Shown here: positions 33,126-43,822 of the stretch, in pieces | Numbering within the stretch: position 1 is the first letter of the stretch | How the letters are laid out: every line of letters begins with the position of its first letter | NCBI GenBank assembly: GCA_019925095.2 | Contig: CM034403.1 | Span: 2,733,690 to 2,797,689, forward strand | Length of the DNA: 64,000 nt | Reading direction: 5' to 3' | Source of the DNA: Dendrolimus kikuchii | Taxonomy: Eukaryota; Arthropoda; Insecta; Lepidoptera; Lasiocampidae | The notes under the pieces: generated by a model | What the model was told of the DNA's origin: nothing | Databases searched by the model: none | What the model saw: the letters and a program-made list of their open reading frames with translations, nothing else | Program-made: the position numbers and the translations under genes

Positions 33126-35640
33126 GCTACTGAGTGGTAATTTGATAAAATGAATATTATACGACATATATTCAGATCTTTCATACAATATTCGACTATT
33201 AGGTAATGCATTTCGTTCAGTGAGCTTTTCAGATCTTTCATACAATATTTGACTAACACTCGATTCGGTAATCTAATTTCTATCTGGGACGTAAAGGCTA
33301 AAATTTGATAAAATGAATATTATACGACATATATTCAGATCTTTCATACAATATTTGACTATTAGGTAATGCATTTCGTTCAGTGAGCTTTCAACGTCCA
33401 TTTTCGGTCTATAAAGGGAAATAGAACACTCGATTCGGTAATCTAATTTCTATCTGGGACGTAAAGGCTACTGAGTGGTAATTTGATAAAATGAATATTA
33501 TACGACATATATTCTCGATTTGGTAATCTAATTTCTATCTGGGACATAAAGCCTTCTAATTGGTTATTTGATAAAATGAATATTATACGACATATATTCA
33601 GATCTTTCATACAATATTTGACTATTAGGTAATGCATTTCGTTCAGTGAGCTTTCAACGTCCATTTTCGGTCTATAAAGGGAAATAGAACACTCGATTCG
33701 GTAATCTAATTTCTATTTAGTGAACTTTTCAACGTCCATTTTCGGTCTATAAAGGGAAATAGAACACTCGATTCGGTAATCTAATTTCTATCTGGGACGT
33801 AAAGGCTACTGAGTGGTAATTTGATAAAATGAATATTATACGACATATATTCAGATCTTTCATACAATATTCGACTATTAGGTAATGCATTTCGTTCAGT
33901 GAGCTTTTAACGTCCATTTTCGGTCTAAAAAGGGAAATAGAGCAGTCAATTCGGTAATCTAATTTCTATCTGGGACATAAAGGCTACTGAGTGGTAATTT
34001 GATAAAATAAATATTATACGACATATATTCAGATCTTTCATACAATATTCGACTATTAGGTAATGCATTTCGTTCAGTGAGCTTTTAACGTCCATTTTCG
34101 GTCTAAAAAGGGAAATAGGACACTCGATTCGGTAATCTAATTTCTATCGGGGACATAATGCCTTCTAATTGGTTATTTGATAAAATGAATATTATACGAC
34201 ATATATTCAGATCTTTCATACAATATATGACTATTAGGTAATGCATTTTATTTAGTGAACTTTTCAACGTCCATTTTCGGTCTATAAAGGGAAATAGAAC
34301 ACTCGATTCGGTAATCTAATTTCTATCTGGGACATAAAGGCTACTGACTGGTAATTTGATAAAATGAATATTATACGACATATATTCAGATCTTTCATAC
34401 AATATTCGACTATTAGGTAATGCATTTCGTTCAGTGAGCTTTTAACGTCCATTTTCGGTCTAAAAAGGGAAATAGAGCAGTCGATTCGGTAATCTAATTT
34501 CTATCTGGGACATAAAGGCTACTGACTGGTTATTTGATAAAATGAATATTATACGACATATATTCAGATCTTTCATACAATATTCGACTATTAGGTAATG
34601 CATTTCGTTCAGTGAGCTTTTAACGTCCATTTTCGGTCTAAAAAGGGAAATAGAGCAGTCAATTCGGTAATCTAATTTCTATCTGGGACATAAAGGCTAC
34701 TGAGTGGTAATTTGATAAAATAAATATTATACGACATATATTCAGATCTTTCATACAATATTCGACTATTAGGTAATGCATTTCGTTCAGTGAGCTTTTA
34801 ACGTCCATTTTCGGTCTAAAAAGGGAAATAGGACACTCGATTCGGTAATCTAATTTCTATCGGGGACATAATGCCTTCTAATTGGTTATTTGATAAAATG
34901 AATATTATACGACATATATTCAGATCTTTCATACAATATATGACTATTAGGTAATGCATTTTATTTAGTGAACTTTTCAACGTCCATTTTCGGTCTATAA
35001 AGGGAAATAGAACACTCGATTCGGTAATCTAATTTCTATCTGGGACATAAAGGCTACTGACTGGTAATTTGATAAAATGAATATTATACGACATATATTC
35101 AGATCTTTCATACAATATTCGACTATTAGGTAATGCATTTCGTTCAGTGAGCTTTTAACGTCCATTTTCGGTCTAAAAAGGGAAATAGAGCAGTCGATTC
35201 GGTAATCTAATTTCTATCTGGGACATAAAGGCTACTGACTGGTTATTTGATAAAATGAATATTATACGACATATATTCAGATCTTTCATACAATATTCGA
35301 CTATTAGGTAATGCATTTCGTTCAGTGAGCTTTTAACGTCCATTTTCGGTCTAAAAAGGGAAATAGAGCAGTCGATTCGGTAATCTAATTTCTATCTGGG
35401 ACATAAAGGCTACTGACTGGTTATTTGATAAAATGAATATTATACGACATATATTCAGATCTTTCATACAATATTCGACTATTAGGTAATGCATTTCGTT
35501 CAGTGAGCTTTTAACGTCCATTTTCGGTCTAAAAAGGGAAATAGAGCAGTCGATTCGGTAATTTAATTTCTATCTGGGACATAAAGGCTACTGAGTGGTA
35601 ATTTGAGAAAATTAATATTATAAGATATATATATATATAT
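33126..35640 (+). repeat. 178-bp satellite array with higher-order structure
   Basis: ATTAGGTAATGCATTT marks monomers at 33877, 34055, 34233, 34412, 34590, 34768, 34946, 35125, 35303 and 35481 (periods 178-179). Monomers A-B-C-D at 33877-34589 (713 bp) recur as A-B-C-D at 34590-35302; two further D-type monomers follow. 33126-33876 is irregular, with truncated monomers and a 76-bp internal duplication near 33715. The array decays into (AT)n at about 35625. Noncoding. Confidence 0.93.
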
Positions 35641-35740
35641 ATTAAAAGGTTTAAGAGTATGTACTTAAGCGGAGTTAGTTTTCTTGCTTAAACATTACCA
35701 CGTTGTGAAGGTATAAACTGACAAAATTTAGTATTTCCTT

Positions 35741-35895
35741 AAGGTTTCGCGACTAGTACACATAATAAAACTATCTTTTAACGGTTTTAAGCGTGATACA
35801 TTATTTGAATTTCTTTTCTTTTTATTCGATTTGTGATCACGGAATTCAAAGATGTCAAGTGTCAATGAGTATCGTTAAAATTGTATGTAGCCTAC
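35741..35895 (+). mobile_element. F-family half element right of satellite
   Basis: 'TTTCCTTAAGGTTTCGCGAC', 'TTTTAACGGTTTTAAGCG' and 'AGATGTCAAGTGTCAATGAG' link it to 27215-27345 and 57065-57312. Only one arm is present. Bases 35896-36394 hold no recognised feature. Confidence 0.65.
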
Positions 35896-36394
35896 CGCCA
35901 ACTTGTTCATTTTAATTATTTAGATTTAATTTTTGGTTATGGTTATTATTTACTCTACGGAATCCTAATCTAATTTATTTATGAAAAATCAGTATTACAC
36001 AAAACAATTGCGAACGGTACACAAAATAAATGTGTGTGTATGTGCAATTCACATGCAGTAGAAGTGAAACAAAGGGTGACAAGGGGTGGGGAGGGATTCT
36101 AAATTTTGTGACGTCACATCTCATATCGTTGTAGTTTTTAAGCCTTAAAACAAGAAATTTAAAGTATTAACGAAAAATTTCCAACTCTATGTGTATGAGC
36201 ATAGTGTTTAAATTATTTAATATAATGTATGCTATCTCAGTCTCTCGCAGGCTTATAGATTTATGGGTTTATCTCTTTTTAGTGTCGCTTTTTTCGTTTA
36301 ATCGAGTTTCAAATCACAACGATTCTAAAGAAATTTTACCTCAGAAATGATTCAGACATGATATTAAACTTATTTTTTTTCACGGAAATTCATC

Positions 36395-36597
36395 TATACT
36401 AATATAATAAAGAGGTAAAGTTTGTGAGTTTGTGACGTTGTACGGGGTAAGCTCTGGATCTACTAAACCGATTTTGAAAATTCTTTTACTGTTAGAAAGC
36501 TACGTTAACAGGGAGTGTCATAGGCAATATAACATGACGCTGTATACCACGGGAGCGGGACAGAGCACGGGTATAACCGCGCCGGGTCGCTAGTTTT
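36395..36597 (-). mobile_element. G4 element
   Basis: On the minus strand it runs from 'CTAGCGACCCGGCGCGG' to 'TTTATTATATTAGTATAG', in the usual G end style. 36598-36932 includes a weak remnant of the 27357-type LINE at about 36630-36725; the rest is unrecognised. Confidence 0.6.
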
Positions 36598-36932
36598 ATA
36601 TATAGAAATGCATACGAAATCAAGCCGGCCTTCTCACATAACTCTATCTCTTTTTTGGTCAATTTTCACGCTTATATCCATCGATCTTCCAGTTTAACTT
36701 TTTTATGAGACATAACTTTCATCGTGTCAAAAAATAAATGCTAGAAAAGTGGCGGGTAACATCAAGTTCCTAATAGCGTTTTGACCTCTTTGCAGCAAAC
36801 ATGTCCAAAATCATTTACATCAAAATAGAAAGCGTATACATTGCGTCGCTTGCAGACTGTTTGTCAATATGGATTAAATTAATGGAAAAATGTTTTAGAT
36901 ATTAATACGTGGTATATTATTTTCTTTGATGA

Positions 36933-37243
36933 TTTTTTTTTGCAGGAGTTCAGCAGACAGGCAGACGGCCCACCTAATGGAAGGCGGTTACCATCACCTA
37001 TGGACATTTGCAACACCAAAGTTGCTACAAATGCGCTGCTGCTCTCTTAAGGATCACTGGAACCTGGTCACTAATGCCGGAACACAACACAAGGTTGCTA
37101 TGGCGACATACTCTAGACCAGGGGTGGTAGCTATCCAGTCGGGCAAACGCCCTACCACCTGGCTGTGGGTTGTTTTGTCGCCTCTTACGACAGGCCGCCC
37201 GGCCGCAGGAAATTGTATTCTTTCTCCGTTCCTGCACGGATAA
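36933..37243 (-). mobile_element. B element, full length
   Basis: A T run, all B blocks, and a 'CCTGCACGGATAA' end. A C-type SINE follows 43 bp later in the same orientation. Confidence 0.87.
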
Positions 37244-37286
37244 TGAAATGGAATGAAAGAAATATTACCTTATATATAATAATAAT

Positions 37287-37519
37287 AATCGGCAGACAAA
37301 CACACATATTGTATATCCCCAAATTAAGCATGTTACGCTTGTGTTATGCGTAACACACAACGGACTACTCTGGGGCCGATCCCAGACACCCAGACCATAT
37401 TAAATAACGGAGAAAACACGTTTCCGAAACTTACTATACCAGGAATCGAACCCGGAGCCTCTGCGTTGCAGTGAGGTAGGCCGGCAAAGGCTTAGCCCGC
37501 TCAACCACAGAGGCCGTCA
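37287..37519 (-). mobile_element. C-family SINE, well preserved
   Basis: Minus-strand A box (CCGCTCAACCACAGAGG at the right) and B box (GGAATCGAACCCGGAGCC) are intact. Almost the same as 24557-24797 and 58097-58332. Confidence 0.82.
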
Positions 37520-37819
37520 AATATTTAAGCCAGTCAGTCAGTCAGTCAGTTAGATAGTTTGATAATACATTTTAGTTATCATATGATTAAGAGAAACAGA
37601 ACAACAAGCCTTCTCCCGGCTCTTATTAAAGTACTAAATTTAAAAAATGATTAATTATTAAAAATCAATTAATGAATTCAATGTAGACAAAGAAATTAAT
37701 TATTAAGTCTGTTTAGTTCCTACGTACAATTGCAAATAAATTGTTTAAAATAAGTAAAAAAATCTTGTTAAAATGAAAGCAAAATAATCATTATATATAT
37801 AATAATATCTATATATTAA

Positions 37820-37916
37820 TCCTACATACAAATAAATATATATATATATATATATACACATATATATGTACATATATATGCATATATATATATATATACA
37901 TACATATATATATATA

Positions 37917-37978
<62 letters not shown>
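37820..37978. repeat. (AT)n / (ATAC)n microsatellite
   Basis: Imperfect AT dinucleotide repeat with ACAT and GTGT interruptions. Frames reading alternating Tyr and Ile across it are artefacts. Bases 37520-37819 hold a short (CAGT)n run and A/T-rich sequence. Confidence 0.95.
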
Positions 37979-37980
<2 letters not shown>

Positions 37981-38325
37981 CGAGGAATGTTTTGTATGTT
38001 TGTAACGAATAAATTCAAAACTACTGGAGCAATTTCAAAAATTCTTTCACCATTCGAATAATTACATAGTTACATAATTATCTCCGATTAATATAGGCTA
38101 TATAAAATTAGGGATCCCTGCTGTAACTTCAATAATATAACCCATTAATCTAAACAAAATATTTGGCGCTGGAATCGAGTTACACGATTTTGATGAAATT
38201 TTATTTGTGTTTCGAGTGGGTCCCGGGGTGGTTTAGGTTCACAATTATACCCGGTAGGTGGCACTGGAATCGGGTTCTAGATTTTTATTTTTTCAGGGCA
38301 GGACAACGTCTGCTGGAACTGCCAG
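37979..38325 (-). mobile_element. G3 element
   Basis: On the minus strand it starts 'GGCAGTTCCAGCAGACG', contains 'GAACCCGATTCCAGTGCC' and ends next to the AT repeat. Confidence 0.6.
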
Positions 38326-38435
38326 TATTTAACAAATGAAGTTATAGTTCGAATTGAAGACACTTTTGTTTTTCTTAAAATACCTGCACTTGATTTATTG
38401 AGTACGTAGTATGTTTTACTTTAATAAAAAGTAGG

Positions 38436-38728
38436 TTTTTTTTTCAGGAGTTCAGCAGACAGCCAGACGGCCCACTTGATGGAAAGCGGTTACCATCGCC
38501 TATGGACATTTGCAACACCAAAGGTGCTACAAATGCGCTGCTGCTCTCTTAAGGGAGACTGGAACCCGGTCACTAATGCCGGAACACAACACAAGGTTGT
38601 TATGGCGGCATACTCTAGACCAGAGGTGGTCGCCATCCAGTCGAGCAAATACCCTACCACCTGGCTGTGGGTTGTTTGGTCGCCTCTTACGACAGGCCGC
38701 CCGGCCGCAGGTAATTGTATTCTTTCTC
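38436..38728 (-). mobile_element. B element cut at its 5' end by an LTR
   Basis: Complete up to 'TGTATTCTTTCTC', then broken four bases before an S-type LTR. The missing ~18 bp 5' end was not found beyond the LTR. Confidence 0.85.
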
Positions 38729-38732
38729 ATAC

Positions 38733-39152
38733 TGTTACGAGTCGCGAGACTCGAATTAAAATGCCGTTAGAATTACTATAGAGTTTATTAGAACTATACA
38801 AACACGTATAACACAGGTATAAATATAACCGAACACAACAAGTCCAACCGTAATGTAGAAGGTAGTAATTCCATAAAAAACGCGCAAAGTCCGTCACTAA
38901 AAGTTTCCCGATTGTAGTACACACGTCTTGCTTCGCTCGTGGTTATCGCTCGACTGCCTCGTCCCTCAATTGGGGCATTGCTTTGTACTGTCTGCCAGGC
39001 CGCGTGGACCGAATTTCCTAGAATCAGTTTGTACTTTAAATCCGAGACACCTGGCTAATGAGTCGACCGAAACTGCCACAAACGAGTACAATAAAACAAT
39101 GGACTGTTCTCTAGAATAATTAGTAAACGCATGCCAATAAATAAGTAAACAA
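38733..39152 (-). mobile_element. S-family LTR, 5' end missing
   Basis: Starts TGTTACGAGTCGCGAGACTC, preceded by ATAC. The right side lacks the last segment up to GTAACA and joins a piece of B at 39155. Confidence 0.75.
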
Positions 39153-39154
39153 AA

Positions 39155-39677
39155 CTCTAGACCAGGGGTGGTAGCCATTCAGACGGGAAAACAGTCTACC
39201 ATCAGGGTTAGAAATGTCAAATTCCTCAGTCTTGAGGATCGCGAACATTCCTCACTACTTTTTCTTGGACTATTTTTCGCCATTGGAGACGATCAGCGGC
39301 AATATGCTGAGCGTCATACAATGAGTCCTTGAGTATGTTGTGGATCTGATCGCAGCAACGCATCATACTACGGTCTCGAGATCTTTTTCCTTCCATTTTG
39401 CCAGTTTTTCTAAATTGTCTCCCTGTTTTCTGACTGTGTCCGACTCAAGGACTTTACGGAGGCAGATGTATGATAGCCTCGTTGTTATTTTCAATTCCTT
39501 TATAATAAGTGCGTTGGTTCGGCGTGCAGTCCAGGATATACGCAACATTATTCTCCAGCACCACTTTTTCTGTGTGTTGTCTGTCCCTGTTACACTCTGT
39601 GGGTTGTTTTGTCGCGTCTTACGACAGGCCGCCCTGCCACAAGAAATTGTATTCTTTATCCGTTCCTGCACGGATAA
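39155..39677 (-). mobile_element. B element split by a LINE fragment
   Basis: Pieces 39155-39209 ('CTAGACCAGGGGTGGTAGCC') and 39597-39677 ('TGTGGGTTGTTTTGTCGCG' to 'CTGCACGGATAAG') are in B order. The LINE remnant at 39215-39590 lies between them. Confidence 0.7.
39215..39590 (-). mobile_element. RTE-like LINE C-terminal fragment
   Basis: Minus-strand frames encode RISWTARRTNALIIKEL, then ITTRLSYICLRKVLESDTVR and DNLEKL. After a frame break comes AADRLQWRKIVQEKV and a stop. These match the known order at the C-terminus of RTE-type reverse transcriptases. No catalytic domain. Confidence 0.75.
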
Positions 39678-39689
39678 GTATATATGTAC

Positions 39690-40003
39690 TTTTTTTTTTA
39701 TTGCAGGAGTTCATCAGACAGGCAGACGGCCCACTTGATGGAAAGCGGTTACCATCGCCTATGGACATTTGCAACACCAAAGTGCTACAAATGCGCTGCT
39801 GCTCTCTTAAAGGAGACTGGAACCTGGTCACTAATTCCGGAACACAACACAAGGTTGTTATGGCGGCATACTCTAGTCCAGGGGTGGTCGCCATCCAGTC
39901 GAGCAAATACCCTACCACCTGTCTGTGGGTTGTTTAGTCGACTCTTACGACAGGCCGCCAGGCCGCAGGAAATTGTATTCTTTCTCCGTTCCTGCACGGA
40001 TAA
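39690..40003 (-). mobile_element. B element, full length
   Basis: Lies 12 bp right of the preceding B copy in the same orientation, so B copies are near-tandem here. Confidence 0.87.
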
Positions 40004-40010
40004 ACATTCT

Positions 40011-40712
40011 CAAGCTAAGCAAGTTATACTAATGTTACGGATTGTATACAACTGACCACTCTGGCACCGATCCCAAACACCCATAATAAACACCGGAAAG
40101 TTTCTAATATGTAAATGACGGAAAAGAACACCCGTTTAATAGAGCACTAGATTACGACATCAGAAAAGAAGAAAAGAAGTTCCGAAGAACTTTTTAGAAT
40201 GGTGCCTTCGTCCTATTTCTACCATCGCACCGCTCGCCATCGCTTGGGAGTTCATCCCCACTTCCTTTGAGTCACTTCGCTCATGTATGCAACGGTTCTG
40301 TAGAACGTTTATCTTGCACACGGTGGGGATTTGGAATAAACTCCCAGCCGAGGTTTTCCCATAGTGATACGATATGGAGTTTTTCAAAAAGGATGTCGTA
40401 AAATTCTTCAAGGTTGGCAGCGCGTTGGTAACATCTCTGGTGTTGCAAACGTCCATAGGTGGCGGCAACCGCTTTCCATCAGGTGCGCCGTCAGCCTGTC
40501 TACTATAATCTAGCTATCAAAAAATACAAAAGAACACAGAAAGATCCTATGTTATGGGGAGACTCCAAAGTCTGCCAGGCCTTAACAAAAATCAACTGAA
40601 AGTTCATTTACAAACTTCATCATGCCAGGCATCGAACCAGAAGCCTCTGCGATTCAAGGAACTAGGCCGCAAATGCTTAGTAAATTCAGCCACAGAGGCC
40701 GCCAAACATGTA
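40011..40712 (-). mobile_element. C-family SINE split by a CR1-like LINE
   Basis: Right half 40528-40712 has the A/B-box end ('CAGGCATCGAACCAGAAGCC', 'CAGCCACAGAGGCCGCC'); left half 40011-40131 has the 'GGCACCGATCCCAAACACCC' end. The LINE 40132-40527 interrupts it with a 10-bp TSD. Confidence 0.75.
40132..40527 (+). mobile_element. CR1-like LINE 3' end with TSD
   Basis: The TSD AAAAGAACAC lies at 40122-40131 and 40528-40537. The plus-strand frame gives a reverse-transcriptase C-terminus (a W-NSLPAEVFP motif near 40340, then FKKDVVKFF) followed by the 'TCCATAGGTGGCGGCAACCG' 3' block shared with B, and a short A-rich end. 5'-truncated. Confidence 0.87.
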
Positions 40713-40756
40713 TGTAATGAATTATTATTGATGTAACACCAAAACTCGTTTTAACA

Positions 40757-41100
40757 TACGTACATATTATCACACCTGTTTCCCATGGGGGTAGGCAAAG
40801 ACTGAATCTCCACTTGCGACGATCCTGACAAACAACTTTCGCTTCATTTACTTTCATTATCATCTTCATATTCACGTTTATTTGAGATGCATTTTACCTG
40901 ACCTCTTTTTAACACTTCTGCTATTTGATCACGATGTGTACGTCGTGGTCTACCGGCACCAACTCTACCATTCAAAGTGCTGCCATACATTTGTTTTGTG
41001 ATTCTATTTTCATTCATCCTCTTTACATGCCCAAACCCTCTTAACATTCCTTTATCAACTTTTATTATTACATCTTCAAAATTTTATTCCAACACCTTCG
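40757..41100 (-). mobile_element. RTE-like LINE 3' fragment related to P-LINE
   Basis: The minus-strand frame carries GFGHVKRMNENRITKQMY, then AGRPRRTHRDQIAEVLKRG, the same order as P-LINE but diverged. The 3' end has 'TATTATCACACCTGTTTCCC', the target word found at 25132. Bases 41101-41324 show nothing recognisable. Confidence 0.75.
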
Positions 41101-41324
41101 CTAAGTAGGCTGTCTTTATTTTGTACTCTTTTCCCATAGACTTCAGAAAAGTTAAAACCTTTGCCATATTTAAAAATTCACTCAGGAAATATGTTAACCT
41201 TACGCAGCAATGTATGTGCTACTTTACTCTATCTTAAATTGTAATCTGCTGTCCATGTATGTCATTTTTTTTACTTTTTTCATTAATTTGTATTAATTAG
41301 ATAAGTTAAGAATCTCCTTTCAGT

Positions 41325-41387
41325 GCATCAGGTTGCTTGGAAGAGATCGCTTTTAGCGATAAGACCGCCTTTTGTTTACCTACCTAC
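41325..41387 (+). mobile_element. LINE-type 3' tail motif with hairpin
   Basis: 'GGAAGAGATCGCTTTTAGCG' can fold as ATCGCT/AGCGAT. The same word occurs at about 52405-52440. Such motifs are seen at Jockey-type LINE 3' ends in Lepidoptera. Confidence 0.5.
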
Positions 41388-41639
41388 CTTTATCCGTGCA
41401 GGAACGGAGAAAGAATACGGGCATTTGCCCGACTGGATGGCTACCACCCCTGGTCTAAAGTATGTCGCCATAAAAACCTTGAGTTGTGTTTCGGCATTAG
41501 TGACCAGGTTCTAGTATCCCTTAAGAGAGCAGCAACGCATTTGTAGCACCTTTGGTGTTGCAAATGTCTATAGGCGATGGTAACCGTTTTCCATCAAGTG
41601 GGCCGTCTGCCTGTCTGCTGAACTCCTGCAATAAAAAAT
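41388..41639 (+). mobile_element. B element with internal deletion
   Basis: Lacks ~60 bp between 'GAAAGAATAC' and 'GGGCATTTGCCC'; otherwise complete to AATAAAAAATA. Confidence 0.85.
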
Positions 41640-41712
41640 AAATTTAAAAAAACCTAGTACTTAACTACTGTCTTGTTATGCATTTTTGCAATTCGTGTTT
41701 TGGTGAACAATA

Positions 41713-41774
41713 CATACATACATAACTTCACGCCAGTTCCCTTGCGGGCTAGGCACGAACAGCAGAGCGCCATC
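41713..41774 (-). mobile_element. P-LINE, 62-bp 3' stub
   Basis: The 10-bp TSD GTGAACAATA lies at 41703-41712 and 41775-41784. The shortest P insertion in the window. Bases 41785-42072 show nothing recognisable. Confidence 0.9.
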
Positions 41775-42072
41775 GTGAACAATAAAGTGTTATATTTATC
41801 TATCTATTTATAATCTTTCAATCCACAACGTTCGCTTATTATTTTTTACATAACTCATTTTAAGACCGTAAATATTGCATTAAAATCGATTTGATATGTT
41901 TATTTACCACGTTACGTGTGCATGGATCGATTTATCAGATTTTAACGTCATTTGACGGATAGACATAACAAGTAAGATATTTCAGAAACACTCTGCACTT
42001 GTAGTGTTTCAGACTTGAATATGGGTAGTATGAATGGCATTTGTAAGTCAAATAAATAGTGTTTCTCTAATA

Positions 42073-42245
42073 ATTAAAACTACATTTTAACTGTTTTAAG
42101 CGCAGCATTTGATTTGATTTCTATTTCAACATTTCAGCCCCATATCAGTGTAGTCATCACCACGAAAGATAGAGCCGTTAAAACTATTAAAAGGTAGTTT
42201 TAATTCAAATTCAAATTAAATTTCAAATTATGTGTACTAATCGCG
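42073..42245. mobile_element. F-family foldback element, imperfect arms
   Basis: 'TTTTAACTGTTTTAAGCGC' at the left and 'GCCGTTAAAACTATTAAAAG' at the right are approximate reverse complements flanking ~90 bp. Confidence 0.6.
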
Positions 42246-42367
42246 AAAACTTTTGAAAATCCTATGCATTTTTAAAGTATTCTAACGTAATAGTAGGTAA
42301 ATCACTGATCAACTAAATGTCACGTTTAAACATAAGAAGTATTAATTAATGGCTATATAATGACATA

Positions 42368-42473
42368 CATACATACATAGCTTCACGCCAGTTCCCTTGC
42401 GGGGTAGGCACGAACAACAGAGCGCCATTCAGGCTTATTCTTACACACCTCACTTGCTTCTTTGACATAGTAG
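42368..42473 (-). mobile_element. P-LINE 3' stub next to another P copy
   Basis: TSD TATAATGACATA at 42356-42367 and 42474-42485, the second copy lying at the tail of the next P element. The 5' end has five bases (AGTAG) not explained by the LINE. Confidence 0.8.
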
Positions 42474-42485
42474 TATAATGACATA

Positions 42486-42720
42486 CATACATAACTTCAC
42501 GCCAGTTCCCTTGCGGGGTAGGCACGAACGATAGAGCGCCATTCAGGCTTATTTTTACACACCTCACTTGCTTCTTTGACATTCATAACTCTTGTCATGC
42601 ACGCTCGTCTGTTCTTAAGGCTCCTGACATCACCTTCTGCTAGTACACGATCAATTTGATCAGGGAAGTTGTGTCGTGGCCTTCCACAACTTCTTAGTCA
42701 TTCTTTCATCAGTTCTTTAA
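42486..42720 (-). mobile_element. P-LINE 3' fragment
   Basis: Second of two abutting copies, extending further 5' than the first. Right flank 'AATAACATAGTAG' resembles the left target 'AATGACATA' with one mismatch. Confidence 0.82.
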
Positions 42721-42823
42721 TAACATAGTAGATTTATTTATATTTTAAGATAAGACATATATAAACTAAATTATAAGTCGGAGTCATCTTGAATACGCAC
42801 CACAAGTTTGGAATCCACAGGAT

Positions 42824-42826
<3 letters not shown>

Positions 42827-42875
<49 letters not shown>

Positions 42876-42897
42876 TATGTATATATATATATGTGTG

Positions 42898-42967
<70 letters not shown>
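42827..42967. repeat. (AT)n microsatellite
   Basis: Long AT run with a short ACATATATATGTATAT / ATGTGTGTATG interruption in the middle. Confidence 0.97.
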
Positions 42968-42971
<4 letters not shown>

Positions 42972-43124
42972 GCAAGGAAACAACGATATGTAACGACACA
43001 GAATTATTAAATTATGTTTATATTATTATTATTTTCTTTGTTTTTATTCCTTTCACGCATGCGTTGACGTTACAATTTCATTAATTTTGCTTGGTTTTAG
43101 CGTGGGTCGCATTACTTTTGTGAT

Positions 43125-43215
43125 TAAGGAGATGGGCACTGAAAATCAGTGCTGTGTCGGACTATGTTTCGGCACATCAAAATACTGAGTGCCGTACTCA
43201 TTTCGTAAATTGCGG
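43125..43215 (+). repeat. E repeat
   Basis: 'GCACTGAAAATCAGTGCTGTG' region followed by 'CGGCACATCAAAATACTGAG', aligned with 14050-14180. Bases 43216-43554 hold only an AATAAATATT end with (TTTC)n near 43340 and A/T-rich sequence. Confidence 0.6.
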
Positions 43216-43554
43216 CTCACATTTTCATTATTATTGTTATTTTACGTGTATATTTAGTTATTCTTTTTTAGGTTTTTTTAAATATTGTTATTATTATTAA
43301 TTATTTTTAAGTGTCGCCTTTTTTGAAATAAATATTTTCTTTCTTTCTGTATTAATCATTGACAATTTTATGTTTATATTATTCATCATCCACATTCGTC
43401 TGGGTGCTTCATCCCAATTGAATCATACAAGTGAGCCGTGTAATATCAGCATGTTGATATTACATCACTATCTACGTTTATCTAAAGTACGTAGTTAAAA
43501 AAACCTTAAAAACAATTCCTCAATTTTTACCAAAATACCTAATATGTGTATAAT

Positions 43555-43765
43555 CTTAATATATATAAATTACGTGTCACGTTGGTTGCCCGCGATAGAC
43601 TCCTAAATTACTTGACCGATTTTAATCAAATTTGCACACCGTGTGCAGTGTATCCGACTTGAAAGGTAGGATAGCTTACATTTGGACCCGGTTTGGTGGC
43701 GCTGGAATCGGGTTCTAAATTTTATTTCTTCAGGGCAGAACAACGTCTGCCGGGACAGCTAGTAT
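43555..43765 (-). mobile_element. G3 element
   Basis: On the minus strand it begins 'CTAGCTGTCCCGGCAGACG' and contains 'GAACCCGATTCCAGCGCC'. It sits 58 bp downstream of the Shaw donor site, inside the intron. Confidence 0.65.
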
Positions 43766-43822
43766 ATAATATAATATGAGACCGTGACAATTATTAAAAA
43801 TATATAACGCTTCACCACTTAC

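Noticed and set aside
33126..35640. CRISPR-like array
   Set aside because: The repeats are contiguous 178-bp satellite monomers without unique spacers, in a eukaryotic setting.
37809..38018. Open frames of alternating Tyr and Ile (also at 42734-43010 and 47335-47751)
   Set aside because: They are translations of (AT)n microsatellites in several frames on both strands.
38733..39209. S LTR inserted in B with B continuing on the other side
   Set aside because: The B piece beyond the LTR is from the middle of B, not the missing 5' end, so it is a separate copy.
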